Below, one piece after another: positions 34,001 through 49,000 of a stretch of DNA of 64,000 nucleotides. This DNA comes from Cymbomonas tetramitiformis (Eukaryota > Chlorophyta > Pyramimonadophyceae > Pyramimonadales > Pyramimonadaceae). Numbering within the stretch: position 1 is the stretch's first letter; each line of letters starts with the position of its first letter. The stretch lies in contig LGRX02024601.1 in assembly GCA_001247695.2 (NCBI GenBank), positions 1-64,000 on the forward strand, given 5' to 3'. The notes beneath the pieces were generated by a model that was given only the letters and a program-made list of their open reading frames with translations, was not told where the DNA came from and ran no database searches. Made by a program: the position numbers and the translations under genes.

Positions 34001-37000
34001 GCGCCACCTCCGTCACCTCCCCCTCCTCCCCCCGCCTCCTCCGCCCCCACCACCACCCCGTCCCCGCCACCTCCATCTCCCACCTCCCGCCACCTCCCAC
34101 CTCCCGCCGTCGCACCACCACCACCACCACCAAGCCCCCGCCACCACCGCCACCGCCCCCGCAACCTCCCGTCCCGCCACCACCTCCCGCCGCCACCATC
34201 CGCCCGCCGCCACCGCCGCCACCTCACTTCCACCTCCCATCTCCCTCCTCCCACCCCCGCCGCCACCACCTCCGTCACCTCCCCCTCTCCTCCCGCCCCC
34301 GCCTCCCACCGCCTCACCACCACCGTCCCCCACCTCGCTCCCCACCTCCCACCGCCACCGCCGCCTCCCCATCTCCTCCACCTCCACCAAGCCCCCGCCG
34401 CCACCCCCACCGCCCCGCCACCGTCACCACCACACCGCCTCCCGCCCGCCACCGTCACCGCCACCGCCCACCGCCTCCCCCACCGCCTCCACCACCTCCT
34501 CCCTCTCCTCTCCACGCCCTCACCGCCACCTCCACCACCTCCACCTCCAAGCCCTCCCCTCCACCCCCGCCGCCACCACCTCCGTCACCCCGCCCCCCGT
34601 CGCCGCCACCTCCTCCCCCCCCACCTCCGTCACCGCCGCCACCTCCTCCGCCGCCGCCACCGCCTCCGTGCCCGCCGCCGCCATCACCACCTCCGCCGCC
34701 GCCTCCGCCACCGTGTCCCCCGCCACCACCCTCGGATTTTGCGGCTTATGCCGTTCCCTCCATCCGCCTGACCAGTGCGTCGCCGGGGTTCCCCACGAGC
34801 TCCGTGGCGTCCGCCAACGCGTCGGCGCAGTTCTACCGCACCTTCGCAGCCTTCAACAATGACATCCCCGGCAGTTCAGGTGAGCGGCGGCGCCCCGGGC
34901 CTTGATGCTGGCAGGCGCGAGGCGGTCTGTCCAGGCAAGGCTGATGCTATAGACCCTCGGAGGAGGTTCGGGGCAGCAGGCGTATGGCGGGTGAAGCTGG
35001 GCGGGACGGGGATGGCGCGCGGCAGGAAACGCGGAGCTCCAGCTGGGAGGCACGCCATGCTCTGGAGGGGATCTGCCTGACAGCTTCAGCACTCGCTCCA
35101 GTGGGTCGTTCGCGACTGATAAGGAGCAGGTTGCAGTGGTGCGCGCGGTGCTGAGGACCGGCACAATCTACCACGACAGGTGCGCGCGTACGCCCTGACA
35201 GAGGCTATGTCCACATGAGATGAGGGCCGTGTGCGGTGCTGGGCTGGGTGGAGGGGCTCGGGAGAGTGGAGCCAGGAATGTGGCCACCGAGGATGGGAGG
35301 GGTTGTGGAGGGTGTGGGTGCTCGGAGCAGGTCCAGCATCAGCGTGCAGTACTCGGTGGTGGATGAGGCTGGGCGGCCGCAGGTGTGGTTTCTTTGCTCA
35401 GCGGTGATGAAGGATGCCATGAGTGCGCCATGAGTGCGGGTGTGGTGCTGGGGCGAGAATGGGGCACTGAGGAGGGTTGGGGGGGAAATGGGTGGGGCAC
35501 AGGTGGACCTATCAGGGCTGAGTATGCAGATGGTGATAAGCAACAGCGATGCGTCGTCGACACTGAGCGGCTCCTGCGGCACGCCGGACTCCTCCACGGG
35601 GACAGCGGACTGCTCCTCCAGTGATACGGAGGTTTTGAGCTGGTTCAGCACATCAGGATCAAGCACAGCAAGTGTGGTGGTGAGGGCGGAGTACAGCGGC
35701 GCCGTGCTGGCAGAGAGCGCGGCGATGGAGATGACGCTTGCGGCGCAGGTGCGAGGGGTGACGGAAGTGTTGTGGTTGTGCTTGAGCTCGACGTCGATTA
35801 CTTTTGTTCCACAAGCGGCGCAGTGTCCACATGCGACTGAGGCAGGCCGGCGAGGAGGGGGGGCGGTTGGTGGCAGGTGGCGCACTCGGGGATGAGCAGC
35901 GCCGGGATGGTCATGACGATGCCGGCAAGCCCGCGATACGCTGGAGACTCTTTCACGTCGCAGGTGTACGGCCATACCAGCGGGTATGCTCTGAGTACCT
36001 TCGGGTTCACGGTGCTGTACAACAGCGCTGTGCTGCAGTACGACTCGACAACGGGTGACTCAAAGTACCTTACCCCGACGGTGAACGACTACACGGAGGG
36101 GCAGGTGGTGGTGCTGACGAGCGGGCTGGCTGACGGGGTGACAAATGCTGATGTGACCGGAGAGGCCATCGAGTTGGCAACCATCCAGTTCAGGTTGGCG
36201 TCAGATGCGAGCGCCCGGACGCACAGCAACGCGCTGAACTGCACGGTGAAGGAGATGGTGAGCACGAACAGCGTGCAGCTGGACGGCACGGTGAACGCGC
36301 CGGCGCAGATCAACGACGAGAAGGGCGGAGCAGTGTACGAGGGGCAGCTGAGCGTGCAAGCCACGGAGGTGGTGGGGATGTATGCGTACGTGAGCGAGGC
36401 CGAGCTGTTCAACACGGGTTTCCTGACGGGCACGGCGGTGACGAGTGAGGTCACGGTGAAAGAGGTGTACAATCAGGTGGGGGTGGCCGACGGGGTGGCG
36501 GCGAGCCCGGCATGCTCCATCGACTCTCAAGGCGAAGTGGCTTGGGCCTCCGGGTGCACGGTGACTTTGGACGAGAGCCACACGGCGGGGGCAAGCGCCG
36601 TGAATGTGACGGTGCGGACCGGGTCGCACAGCTCGCGGGTGGCGGTGCGGGTGTGGTTCCCACAGGAGGTGAGGGCGTGGGTGAGCGATGCGGAGCTGAA
36701 TGCCATCGCCGGGGCATTCCAGGTGCAGGCGTGCGCACAGCCACGGTTTCAGAGCACGAACATCGGGGCCATGGCGACATTCGGTGGGGCGGGGCTGAGC
36801 AATGTGAGTGGGCTGGACGTCAGCTGCATGGTGGAGTTTGCATCCACAAACTCCACGGCGCTGGAGGTGAGCGGCACAAGTGCACAAGGGCTGTCCGTGG
36901 GCCAAGCCGACGTGTACATCACAGGCGGCGCGGAGGCTCTCGAGACGATGGGCAGAGCGCAAGTGGAGGTGGCGCAGACGGAGGTGACGGTGGAGCACAT

Positions 37001-40000
37001 GAGCGCAATGCTGACCACCGGCGCGGAATGGGACGCTCTGGAGTCATCGAGTGTGAGCCTGGACGCGGCGAGCCAGCTTGAGGTGAGAGTGACGCTGCAG
37101 CAGACGCTGACCAAGGAGGAGCAGTACGGTCCCATCTTCACGTATGCGCTGTTCTCCGACTCGAGTCTGGTGGAGCTGAAGCAGGCCGACGGGGTGGAGG
37201 TGAGCGTGAATCCGGACTACGTGGCCTGCCTGGAGCTGTCGGATGACACGGAGTCGAGTGCGGACATGAAGGTGCGTGCCAGGGGCACTTGGCGCTGCAG
37301 GTCATGGGGAAGGGGCTGGGGATTGGGGGGGGCGAAGGTGGTGATGGCTCGGAGGCGAGGAGGGCTGACGCGCGGAAGGGTGCTGGGAGGGGGGCATGCA
37401 GGGCACGGTGCCCAGCGGCGGAGAGAGTGGCTCATCCCACGGCATGCTGTTGGTGAACTGGCAGGATGCGTGCACTGGCACCGAAATCTCGACAGGGATC
37501 GGGGAAGTGACGGTGGCCTTGTCTCCTCCGGTGTCTGCTGCGATCACGGCGAAGGTGCGCACGGCGACATGCGCAGCGTGAGCGCTTGTGGATGACACCC
37601 CAGGGTGCATGACGGGTGTTGGGGAGGCGATGGCTCGGGCGCTGGGGAGCGACGCCGCGGCAGGGAGGTGGGAGGGAAGCGTGGGGGATGCGCCAGCGGT
37701 GCAGAAGTCTTGCGGCTGTCCGTTGTATATACGAGGGGATCGCTACTGCGCCATGGCTGTGGCTTGGTGTTGCGTATTACATTACGGGCGTGTCGGCATG
37801 TCCGGGGGGTGATGGGCGGGATGAGTCGAGGAGGTGTGACTCGCGCCACTGGGTGTGTGCGTGCACAGCACTCCTCGATTGCGAGATCAACGGACCCGGC
37901 TGCGGCGAGCCCCATCAGCGTCCCGACGTCGAGCGCCCTGACCGTGGTGATGACATATGAAGATGGCACCACCAAGGATATCACCATGGACTCGAGGACT
38001 GTGTACAGTGTGGTGGCAGGTGCGGCGCAAACGAGGCCGCGAGGCGATGCAGGGAGTTGGAACTATGGCAGTAGGGTGAGGGGAGGCTGTGGATTGATGC
38101 GCCTTGGGAAATGAAGAGAGCGGAGGGGTGCGCAGGCACTGGACAGGCGGCTGAGGGGTACGAGGGGCTATGGGGAGGGAGGGGGCTGCAGGGGAGGACT
38201 TGGTGCTGGTGGAGCCCAGCAGCGCAGCCGCAGAGGCCAACAACACGGCGAGCGAGTTCGGGAGTGCCACCATCAGGGCGTCGTTCCCAGAGTACAAGGG
38301 GGCCGAGAACATGAGTGCAAGCGTGGTGGTGGAGGTGATCGGGCTGGAGTATGTGACGCTGTTCACCAGCCCCTACCCGGAGTACAGTGGAAGCAACTTG
38401 GTCAACGAGACCGCCCTGAGCGTGGTGCAGTGCAGCGGGGTGCACCAGCGGGCCACCATGGCGCTGACGGCAACGCTGACCGACTCGAGCACCACGGACG
38501 TGACCTCTGTAAGCACGTACATGTCCTTGGGCAGTGGAGGGCTGAGTGTGAGCGGCACGGAGCTGGTGGCCAGTGGTGTCGGGAAGTATACGGTGACGGG
38601 TACGTTTGAGGGCGTGGCCAGCAACAGTGTGGTGGTCACGGTGAGCGACGACGTTGTTTACATCACATCTGTGCAGCACACATCGAGCTGGGACCCTGAG
38701 ACGTATTCGGAATCTGGGACGTTCCACGACCACCAGAATGCGACGAAGACCCTGAGTGTTGGAGTGGAGCTGAGCGACGGCACACAGTTCACAGATGCGG
38801 TGAGCGGCACGCAGTCGAGCTGGATACCCGTGGCGGAGCTGCTGACATTCTCGAGTGACGCAACCGGAAGCATCAGCGTGGACGCCGATGGGGTGGCGAC
38901 GCTGTTGGACAATCACTATGAGGCGGTGAGGCTGGTGGCGCAGGCCACCAACTGCTCTGCCGATGAATCGGGCAGCGCGTCACTTCCTTCTGACGTGGAT
39001 GTGGTGAACGCCAACATGGCGCCGAAGGTGAATGACGTGGATCTGGGCAACAAGGATGGGCTGCAGTTCGACGTGGGGACGGCGGAGTCGTACATCGAGG
39101 TGCCGGTGTGGATCGAGACGGGGTCTTCGACGCTGAACGTGTTTGACATTCTGCTGACATTCGACCCGAGCCATCTGGAGGCCACGAGCTGCAGCGTGGG
39201 GAGTGCGTGGTCATCGTACGGCTTCACGTGCACGCTGAGCGATCCGGTGGAGGAGGTGCTGATCACGGGGGTGGAGATCTCAACGGATGTGCAAGGCTTG
39301 GTGCAGGTGGCCACGGTGCAGTTCAAGGTGCTGGCGGGCTTCTCGGTAACGGCGCTCGCAGCCACCGTGCAGGTGAGGCTGGGCAGCGTTCGGTTGTTTT
39401 GGGGGCGGGGCGCAAGAATAGTCCCTTACTTACGCTAAAATAACGTTTGCATATAAATTCGATCGGAACCTTAACACTGTGTAACACTGCGTTAAATACA
39501 CGCCATTTTTGCCAGTGGAGGCTGAATGTGTGGCGACCAACCAACAAGGACTTAGGGAGCGGGTGTGGGGATGGGTGGTCAGGGGCTTCAAACTTCATCG
39601 ACGGAAATTGCGGAGGCGTACAGCGCCGTGGCGGGGCAAGGTGCGCTGTGATGGCCCCTCGTCCCCGCGTCTTCTGTGGGCTAATGGCGGCGCCGGGCCA
39701 CGTGGTGCACGCGTGTTACGGGCGCAGCGACGCGGCATCGCTGGCGGGCGGCGCGTGCGCTATCAAGCTGGCAGCAGGACGGGCGGTGTGCGGGGAGCCA
39801 CGCGTGTGGGTGCATTCGGAGCTTTGCCGTTGGCTCGGACATCACAGATATCTATACAGGGGTGAGAACAGGGGTGGGTGAGTTTGGGGCGCAGGCATGG
39901 TGGCACAGGCTGGCCGGCGGCGCAGGCATCTGCTGAGCTCCTGGCAGGAGGTGCAGGGTGTGGCGGCGGAGCGGGCTCGCCGGCAGCAGCACGCGCAGGC

Positions 40001-43000
40001 GCGGCGGCTGCGGTCATCGGGAGAGATGTTTGGCGACGTGAACGGAGATGGCGTGTTCGACACGTTTGACACGCAAGCTCTGAAGAAGTGGGCCACCGGC
40101 TATCCCGGGTACGGCATGGACGAGGTGGGCAGCCTGAGCGCGTTCCAGAGGCAGCAGCTGGACCCGACCCTGGACTACCTGTCCGCCGCGGACGACGTGT
40201 CGAACTGCCCGACAGGATGGGATGTGGGCACGCCGTGCCCGTCGCCGCTGGATGCGCAGTACCTGCAGTATGTGTACGCCAACTTCCTGCGCTTTGTGAA
40301 GCTGGAGACCCAGGCGGACGCAGAGCCGGAGATATCCGGGGGCGAGATGACGATGTCCGTGGCCATCTACGACAAGAGCAGCGTGCCGGTGGCGAGCGAC
40401 ACGACGGTGGTGCAGTACGAGCTGGGCACGACCGAGAACACCGACATGCAGGTGCTGGTAGGCCACAGCGCCTCCACAACGAGTGACGGGTGGATGGCAA
40501 CGGCGGCAGGGCCAGACAGCACGGACGGCTCTTTCACGCTGAGCACCGCCGGCATGGCGTACAATGCAACGAGGTTCTGGGCGGAGACCGGGGTGGGGGT
40601 GGTGTTCATCCTGCGCACGTATGACACGCTGTACGCTACGTCCGAGGAGCGGGTATTTGCGTTCTGCGGGAGTGCGCTGGTGGGGTCGTCCTACTCCGCG
40701 TTCACGACGTTTGACTTCCCGGAACCGCCTCCGCCGCCGCCTCCCCCCCCGCCTTCACCGCCGCCACCTCCACCACCGCCACCTCCTCCTCCGCCTTCCC
40801 CACCTCCACCGCCGCCACCTACTCACCCTGCACCTCCACCACCTCCTCCACCCTCCGCCGCCACCCTCGTCACCCCCCACCACCAACTATAACGACCTAT
40901 GGTGGTTCGCTCGACACAATCGTTTACTTTCAGGGAACTTCAGACTCAACTTGTGTTTCAGTTTACGGTAGGCAGAATGAGAACGTGACTTCTGTTAGTA
41001 TCAAAACGGTCTCAGGCCCAACAAACTTGTCATGGACTTTTCCAAATATCTCTGCAATGCACTCAACACCCTTGTGTGGGTATGAAATCGGAGAATACCT
41101 CTTGGCAGCAGAAGTGAGGTATGTGGATTACACAAAAGTCACCAGTTGGAACGCAACTATAACTTGCTTTTATGCTCCTCCTCCTCCCTCGCCCCCACCT
41201 CCGCCACCTCCTCCCCCTCCACCTCCGCCTCCACCTCACCACCACCGCCTCCCCCGCCACCACCACCACCCGCCTCCATCCGCCTCCACCTCCACCCCCA
41301 CCTTCCTCCCTCCCGCCCCCACCTCTACCTCGCCCACCGCCACCTCCTCCACCCCCGCCCCCACCTCCACCTCCACCTCCCCACCTCCACCTCCTCCTCC
41401 ATCTCCACCGCCGCCACCACCGCCGCCACCTGTCACCTCCCCTCCTCCCGCCTCCTCCGCCCCACCACCACCGTCTCCCGCCACCTCCATCTCCACCTCC
41501 ACCGCCACCTCCACCTCCGCTCGCCGCCGCCACCACCACCACCAAGCCCCGCCTGCCTCACCGCCACCGCCCCGCTCCGTCTCCGCCACCACCTCCGCCA
41601 CCATCACGCCGCCGCCACCGCCGCCACCTCCGCCACCTCCATCTCCACCTCACCCCCGCCGCCACCACCTCTCGTCACCTCCTCCTCCGCCTCGCCACCG
41701 CCCACCACCACCGTCCCCCACCTTTATCTCCTCCACTCCACTGCCACCGCCGCTCCCCCCATTCCCTCCACCTCCACCACCAGCCTCGCCGCCACTCCCC
41801 ACCGCCCCCGCCACCGGCCACCACCACCGCCCGCCACTGTCATCACATCACACGGGGCCCACCGCTCCCACCACCTCCTCCTCTCCCTCCTCCGCCCTCA
41901 CCGGCTCACCTCCACCACCTCCACCTCCAAGCCCCCCTCCACCCCGCCGCCACCACCTCCGTCACCCCGCCTCTGCCGGCCGCTCACCTCCTCCCCCACC
42001 TCCGTCACCGCCGCCACCTCCTCCGCCGCCGCCACCGCCTCCGTGCCCGCCGCCGCCATCACCACCTCCGCCGCCGCCTCCGCCACCGTGTCCCCCGCCA
42101 CCACCCTCGGATTTTGCGGCTTATGCCGTTCCCTCCATCCGCCTGACCAGTGCGTCGCCGGGGTTCCCCACGAGCTCCGTGGCGTCCGCCAACGCGTCGG
42201 CGCAGTTCTACCGCACCTTCGCAGCCTTCAACAATGACATCCCCGGCAGTTCAGGTGAGCGGCGGCGCCACGGGCCTTGATGCTGGCAGGCGCGAGGCGG
42301 TCTGTCCAGGCAAGGCTGATGCTATAGACCCTCGGAGGAGGTTCGGGGCAGCAGGCGTATGGCGGGTGAAGCTGGGCGGGACGGGGATGGCGCGCGGCAG
42401 GAAACGCGGAGCTCCAGCTGGGAGGCACGCCATGCTCTGGAGGGGATCTGCCTGACAGCTTCAGCACTCGCTCCAGTGGGTCGTTCGCGACTGATAAGGA
42501 GCAGGTTGCAGTGGTGCGCGCGGTGCTGAGGACCGGCACAATCTACCACGACAGGTGCGCGCGTACGCCCTGACAGAGGCTATGTCCACATGAGATGAGG
42601 GCCGTGTGCGGTGCTGGGCTGGGTGGAGGGGCTCGGGAGAGTGGAGCCAGGAATGTGGCCACCGAGGATGGGAGGGGTTGTGGAGGGTGTGGGTGCTCGG
42701 AGCAGGTCCAGCATCAGCGTGCAGTACTCGGTGGTGGATGAGGCTGGGCGGCCGCAGGTGTGGTTTCTTTGCTCAGCGGTGATGAAGGATGCCATGAGTG
42801 CGCCATGAGTGCGGGTGTGGTGCTGGGGCGAGAATGGGGCACTGAGGAGGGTTGGGGGGGAAATGGGTGGGGCACAGGTGGACCTATCAGGGCTGAGTAT
42901 GCAGATGGTGATAAGCAACAGCGATGCGTCGTCGACACTGAGCGGCTCCTGCGGCACGCCGGACTCCTCCACGGGGACAGCGGACTGCTCCTCCAGTGAT

Positions 43001-46000
43001 ACGGAGGTTTTGAGCTGGTTCAGCACATCAGGATCAAGCACAGCAAGTGTGGTGGTGAGGGCGGAGTACAGCGGGGCCGTGCTGGCAGAGAGCGCGGCGA
43101 TGGAGATGACGCTTGCGGCGCAGGTGCGAGGGGTGACGGAAGTGTTGTGGTTGTGCTTGAGCTCGACGTCGATTACTTTTGTTCCCACAAGCGGCGCAGT
43201 GTCCACATGCGACTGAGGCAGGCCGGCGAGGAGGGGGGGCGGTTGGTGGCAGGTGGCGCACTCGGGGATGAGCAGCGCCGGGATGGTCATGACGATGCCG
43301 GCAAGCCCGCGATACGCTGGAGACTCTTTCACGTCGCAGGTGTACGGCCATACCAGCGGGTATGCTCTGAGTACCTTCGGGTTCACGGTGCTGTACAACA
43401 GCGCTGTGCTGCAGTACGACTCGACGACGGGTGACTCAAAGTACCTTACCCCGACGGTGAACGACTACACGGAGGGGCAGGTGGTGGTGCTGACGAGCGG
43501 GCTGGCTGACGGGGTGACAAATGCTGATGTGACCGGAGAGGCCATCGAGTTGGCAACCATCCAGTTCAGGTTGGCGTCAGATGCGAGCGCCCGGACGCAC
43601 AGCAACGCGCTGAACTGCACGGTGAAGGAGATGGTGAGCACGAACAGCGTGCAGCTGGACGGCACGGTGAACGCGCCGGCGCAGATCAACGACGAGCAGG
43701 GCGGAGCAGTGTACGAGGGGCAGCTGAGCGTGCAAGCCACGGAGGTGGTGGGGATGTATGCGTACGTGAGCGAGGCCGAGCTGTTCAACACGGGTTTCCT
43801 GACGGGCACGGCGGTGACGAGTGAGGTCACGGTGAAAGAGGTGTACAATCAGGTGGGGGTGGCCGACGGGGTGGCGGCGAGCCCGGCATGCTCCATCGAC
43901 TCTCAAGGCGAAGTGGCTTGGGCCTCCGGGTGCACGGTGACTTTGGACGAGAGCCACACGGCGGGGGCGAGCGCCGTGAATGTGACGGTGCGGACCGGGT
44001 CGCACAGCTCGCGGGTGGCGGTGCGGGTGTGGTTCCCACAGGAGGTGAGGGCGTGGGTGAGCGATGCGGAGCTGAATGCCATCGCCGGGGCATTCCAGGT
44101 GCAGGCGTGCGCACAGCCACGGTTTCAGAGCACGAACATCGGGGCCACGGCGACATTCGGTGGGGCGGGGCTGAGCAATGTGAGTGGGCTGGACGTCAGC
44201 TGCATGGTGGAGTTTGCATCCACAAACTCCACGGCGCTGGAGGTGAGCGGCACAAGTGCACAAGGGCTGTCCGTGGGCCAAGCCGACGTGTACATCACAG
44301 GCGGCGCGGAGGCTCTCGAGACGATGGGCAGAGCGCAAGTGGAGGTGGCGCAGACGGAGGTGACGGTGGAGCACATGAGCGCAATGCTGACCACCGGCGC
44401 GGAATGGGACGCTCTGGAGTCATCGAGTGTGAGCCTGGACGCGGCGAGCCAGCTTGAGGTGAGAGTGACGCTGCAGCAGACGCTGACCAAGGAGGAGCAG
44501 TACGGTCCCATCTTCACGTATGCGCTGTTCTCCGACTCGAGTCTGGTGGAGCTGAAGCAGGCCGACGGGGTGGAGGTGAGCGTGAATCCGGACTACGTGG
44601 CCTGCCTGGAGCTGTCGGATGACACGGAGTCGAGTGCGGACATGAAGGTGCGTGCCAGGGGCACTTGGCGCTGCAGGTCATGGGGAAGGGGCTGGGGATT
44701 GGGGGGGGCGAAGGTGGTGATGGCTCGGAGGCGAGGAGGGCTGACGCGCGGAAGGGTGCTGGGAGGGGGGCATGCAGGGCACGGTGCCCAGCGGCGGAGA
44801 GAGTGGCTCATCCCACGGCATGCTGTTGGTGAACTGGCAGGATGCGTGCACTGGCACCGAAATCTCGACAGGGATCGGGGAAGTGACGGTGGCCTTGTCT
44901 CCTCCGGTGTCTGCTGCGATCACGGCGAAGGTGCGCACGGCGACATGCGCAGCGTGAGCGCTTGTGGATGACACCCCAGGGTGCATGACGGGTGTTGGGG
45001 AGGCGATGGCTCGGGCGCTGGGGAGCGACGCCGCGGCAGGGAGGTGGGAGGGAAGCGTGGGGGATGCGCCAGCGGTGCAGAAGTCTTGCGGCTGTCCGTT
45101 GTATATGCGAGGGGATCGCTACTGCGCCATGGCTGTGGCTTGGTGTTGCGTATTACATTACGGGCGTGTCGGCATGTCCGGGGGGTGATGGGCGGGGTGA
45201 GTCGAGGAGGTGTGACTCGCGCCACTGGGTGTGTGCGTGCACAGCACTCCTCGATTGCGAGATCAACGGACCCGGCTGCGGCGAGCCCCATCAGCGTCCC
45301 GACGTCGAGCGCCCTGACCGTGGTGATGACATATGAAGATGGCACCACCAAGGATATCACCATGGACTCGAGGACTGTGTACAGTGTGGTGGCAGGTGCG
45401 GCGCAAACGAGGCCGCGAGGCGATGCAGGGAGTTGGAACTATGGCAGTAGGGTGAGGGGAGGCTGTGGATTGATGCGCCTTGGGAAATGAAGAGAGCGGA
45501 GGGGTGCGCAGGCACTGGACAGGCGGCTGAGGGGTACGAGGGGCTATGGGGAGGGAGGGGGCTGCAGGGGAGGACTTGGTGCTGGTGGAGCCCAGCAGCG
45601 CAGCCGCAGAGGCCAACAACACGGCGAGCGAGTTCGGGAGTGCCACCATCAGGGCGTCGTTCCCAGAGTACAAGGGGGCCGAGAACATGAGTGCAAGCGT
45701 GGTGGTGGAGGTGATCGGGCTGGAGTATGTGACGCTGTTCACCAGCCCCTACCCGGAGTACAGTGGAAGCAACTTGGTCAACGAGACCGCCCTGAGCGTG
45801 GTGCAGTGCAGCGGGGTGCACCAGCGGGCCACCATGGCGCTGACGGCAACGCTGACCGACTCGAGCACCACGGACGTGACCTCTGTAAGCACGTACATGT
45901 CCTTGGGCAGTGGAGGGCTGAGTGTGAGCGGCACGGAGCTGGTGGCCAGTGGTGTCGGGAAGTATACGGTGACGGGTACGTTTGAGGGCGTGGCCAGCAA

Positions 46001-49000
46001 CAGTGTGGTGGTCACGGTGAGCGACGACGTTGTTTACATCACATCTGTGCAGCACACATCGAGCTGGGACCCTGAGACGTATTCGGAATCTGGGACGTTC
46101 CACGACCACCAGAATGCGACGAAGACCCTGAGTGTTGGAGTGGAGCTGAGCGACGGCACACAGTTCACAGATGCGGTGAGCGGCACGCAGTCGAGCTGGA
46201 TACCCGTGGCGGAGCTGCTGACATTCTCGAGTGACGCAACCGGAAGCATCAGCGTGGACGCCGATGGGGTGGCGACGCTGTTGGACAATCACTATGAGGC
46301 GGTGAGGCTGGTGGCGCAGGCCACCAACTGCTCTGCCGATGAATCGGGCAGCGCGTCACTTCCTTCTGACGTGGATGTGGTGAACGCCAACATGGCGCCG
46401 AAGGTGAATGACGTGGATCTGGGCAACGAGTATGGGCTGCAGTTCGACGTGGGGACGGCGGAGTCGTACATCGAGGTGCCGGTGTGGATCGAGACGGGGT
46501 CCGCGACGCTGAACGTGTTTGACATTCTGCTGACATTCGACCCGAGCCATCTGGAGGCCACGAGCTGCAGCGTGGGGAGTGCGTGGTCATCGTACGGCTT
46601 CACGTGCACGCTGAGCGATCCGGTGGAGGAGGTGCTGATCACGGGGGTGGAGATCTCAACGGATGTGCAAGGCTTGGTGCAGGTGGCCACGGTGCAGTTC
46701 AAGGTGCTGGCGGGCTTCTCGGTGACGGCGCTCGCAGCCACCGTGCAGGTGAGGCTGGGCAGCGTTCGGTTAATTTGGGGGCGGGGCGCAAGAATAGTCC
46801 CTTATTTACGCTAAAATAACTTTTGCATATAAATTCGATCGGAACCTTAACACTGTGTAACACTGCGTTAAATACACGCCATTTTTTCCAGTGGAGGCTG
46901 AATGTGTGGCGACCAACCAACAAGGACTTAGGGAGCGGGTGTGGGGATGGGTGGTCAGGGGCTTCAAACTTCATCGACGGAAATTGCGGAGGCGTACAGC
47001 GCCGTGGCGGGTCAAGGTGCGCTGTGATGGCCCCTCGTCCCCGCGTCTTCTGTGGGCTAATGGCGGCGCCGGGCCACGTGGTGCACGCGTGTTACGGGCG
47101 CAGCGACGCGGCATCGCTGGCGGGCGGCGCGTGCGCTATCAAGCTGGCAGCAGGACGGGCGGTGTGCGGGGAGCCACGCGTGTGGGTGCATTCGGAGCTT
47201 TGCCGTTGGCTCGGACATCACAGATATCTATACATGGGTGAGAACAGGGGTGGGTGAGTTTGGGGCGCAGGCATGGTGGCACAGGCTGGCCGGCGGCGCA
47301 GGCATCTGCTAAGCTCCTGGCAGGAGGTGCAGGGTGTGGCGGCGGAGCGGGCTCGCCGGCAGCAGCACGCGCAGGCGCGGCGGCTGCGGTCATCGGGAGA
47401 GATGTTTGGCGACGTGAACGGAGATGGCGTGTTCGACACGTTTGACACGCAAGCTCTGAAGAAGTGGGCCACCGGCTATCCCGGGTACGGCATGGACGAG
47501 GTGGGCAGCCTGAGCGCGTTCCAGAGGCAGCAGCTGGACCCGACCCTGGACTACCTGTCCGCCGCGGACGACGTGTCGAACTGCCCGACAGGATGGGATG
47601 TGGGCACGCCGTGCCCGTCGCCGCTGGATGCGCAGTACCTGCAGTATGTGTACGCCAACTTCCTGCGCTTTGTGAAGCTGGAGACCCAGGCGGACGCAGA
47701 GCCGGAGATATCCGGGGGCGAGATGACGATGTCCGTGGCCATCTACGACAAGAGCAGCGTGCCGGTGGCGAGCGACACGACGGTGGTGCAGTACGAGCTG
47801 GGCACGACCGAGAACACCGACATGCAGGTGCTGGTAGGCCACAGCGCCTCCACAACGAGTGACGGGTGGATGGCAACGGCGGCAGGGCCAGACAGCACGG
47901 ACGGCTCTTTCACGCTGAGCACCGCCGGCATGGCGTACAATGCAACGAGGTTCTGGGCGGAGACCGGGGTGGGGGTGGTGTTCATCCTGCGCACGTATGA
48001 CACGCTGTACGCTACGTCCGAGGAGCGGGTATTTGCGTTCTGCGGGAGTGCGCTGGTGGGGTCGTCCTACTCCGCGTTCACGACGTTTGACTTCCCGGAA
48101 CCGCCTCCGCCGCCGCCTCCCCCCCCGCCTTCACCGCCGCCACCTCCACCACCGCCACCTCCTCCTCCGCCTTCCCCACCTCCACCGCCGCCACCTCCAT
48201 CACCCCCACCTCCACCACCTCCTCCACCCTCCACCGCCACCCCCGTCACCCCCACCACCAACTATAACGACCTATGGTGGTTCGCTCGACACAATCGTTT
48301 ACTTTCAGGGAACTTCAGACTCAACTTGTGTTTCAGTTTACGGTAGGCAGAATGAGAACGTGACTTCTGTTAGTATCAAAACGGTCTCAGGCCCAACAAA
48401 CTTGTCATGGACTTTTCCAAATATCTCTGCATTGCACTCAACACCCTTGTGTGGGTATGAAATCGGAGAATACCTCTTGGCAGCAGAAGTGAGGTATGTG
48501 GATTACACAAAAATCACCGGTTGGAACGCAACTATAACGTGCTTTTATGCTCCTCCTCCTCCCTCGCCCCCACCTCCGCCACCTCCTCCCCCTCCACCTC
48601 CGCCTCCACCACCACCACCGCCTCCCCCCGCCACCACCACCACCGCCTCCACGCCTCACCTCCGCCCCCACCTCCTCCCCCTCCGCTTCCACCCCACCGC
48701 CTCCACCGCCACCACCTCCGCCCCCACCTCCACCTCTTACCCTCTGCTCCCTCCTCATCTCCACATATACCTCTGCATACCTCCGTCACCTCCCCTCCCC
48801 CCCACCACCTCCTTCACCACCACCGGTCCTCCCACCTCCATCTCCTCCACCTGCCTCCACCTCCTTGGTAAGCCGCCACAACCACCACCGAACCCCCGCC
48901 ACTACCATGCCCGCCTGGATCCGCCACCTCCGCCGCCACCATCACCGCCGCCGCCACACCGCGCCACCTCGCCACCTCCATCTCCCTCCTCCACCGCCGC

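Noticed and set aside
33757..34905. Long overlapping open frames on both strands through the poly-Pro linkers
   Set aside because: CCN/GGN-rich low-complexity DNA is open in most frames; only the frame linking recognised domains was kept.
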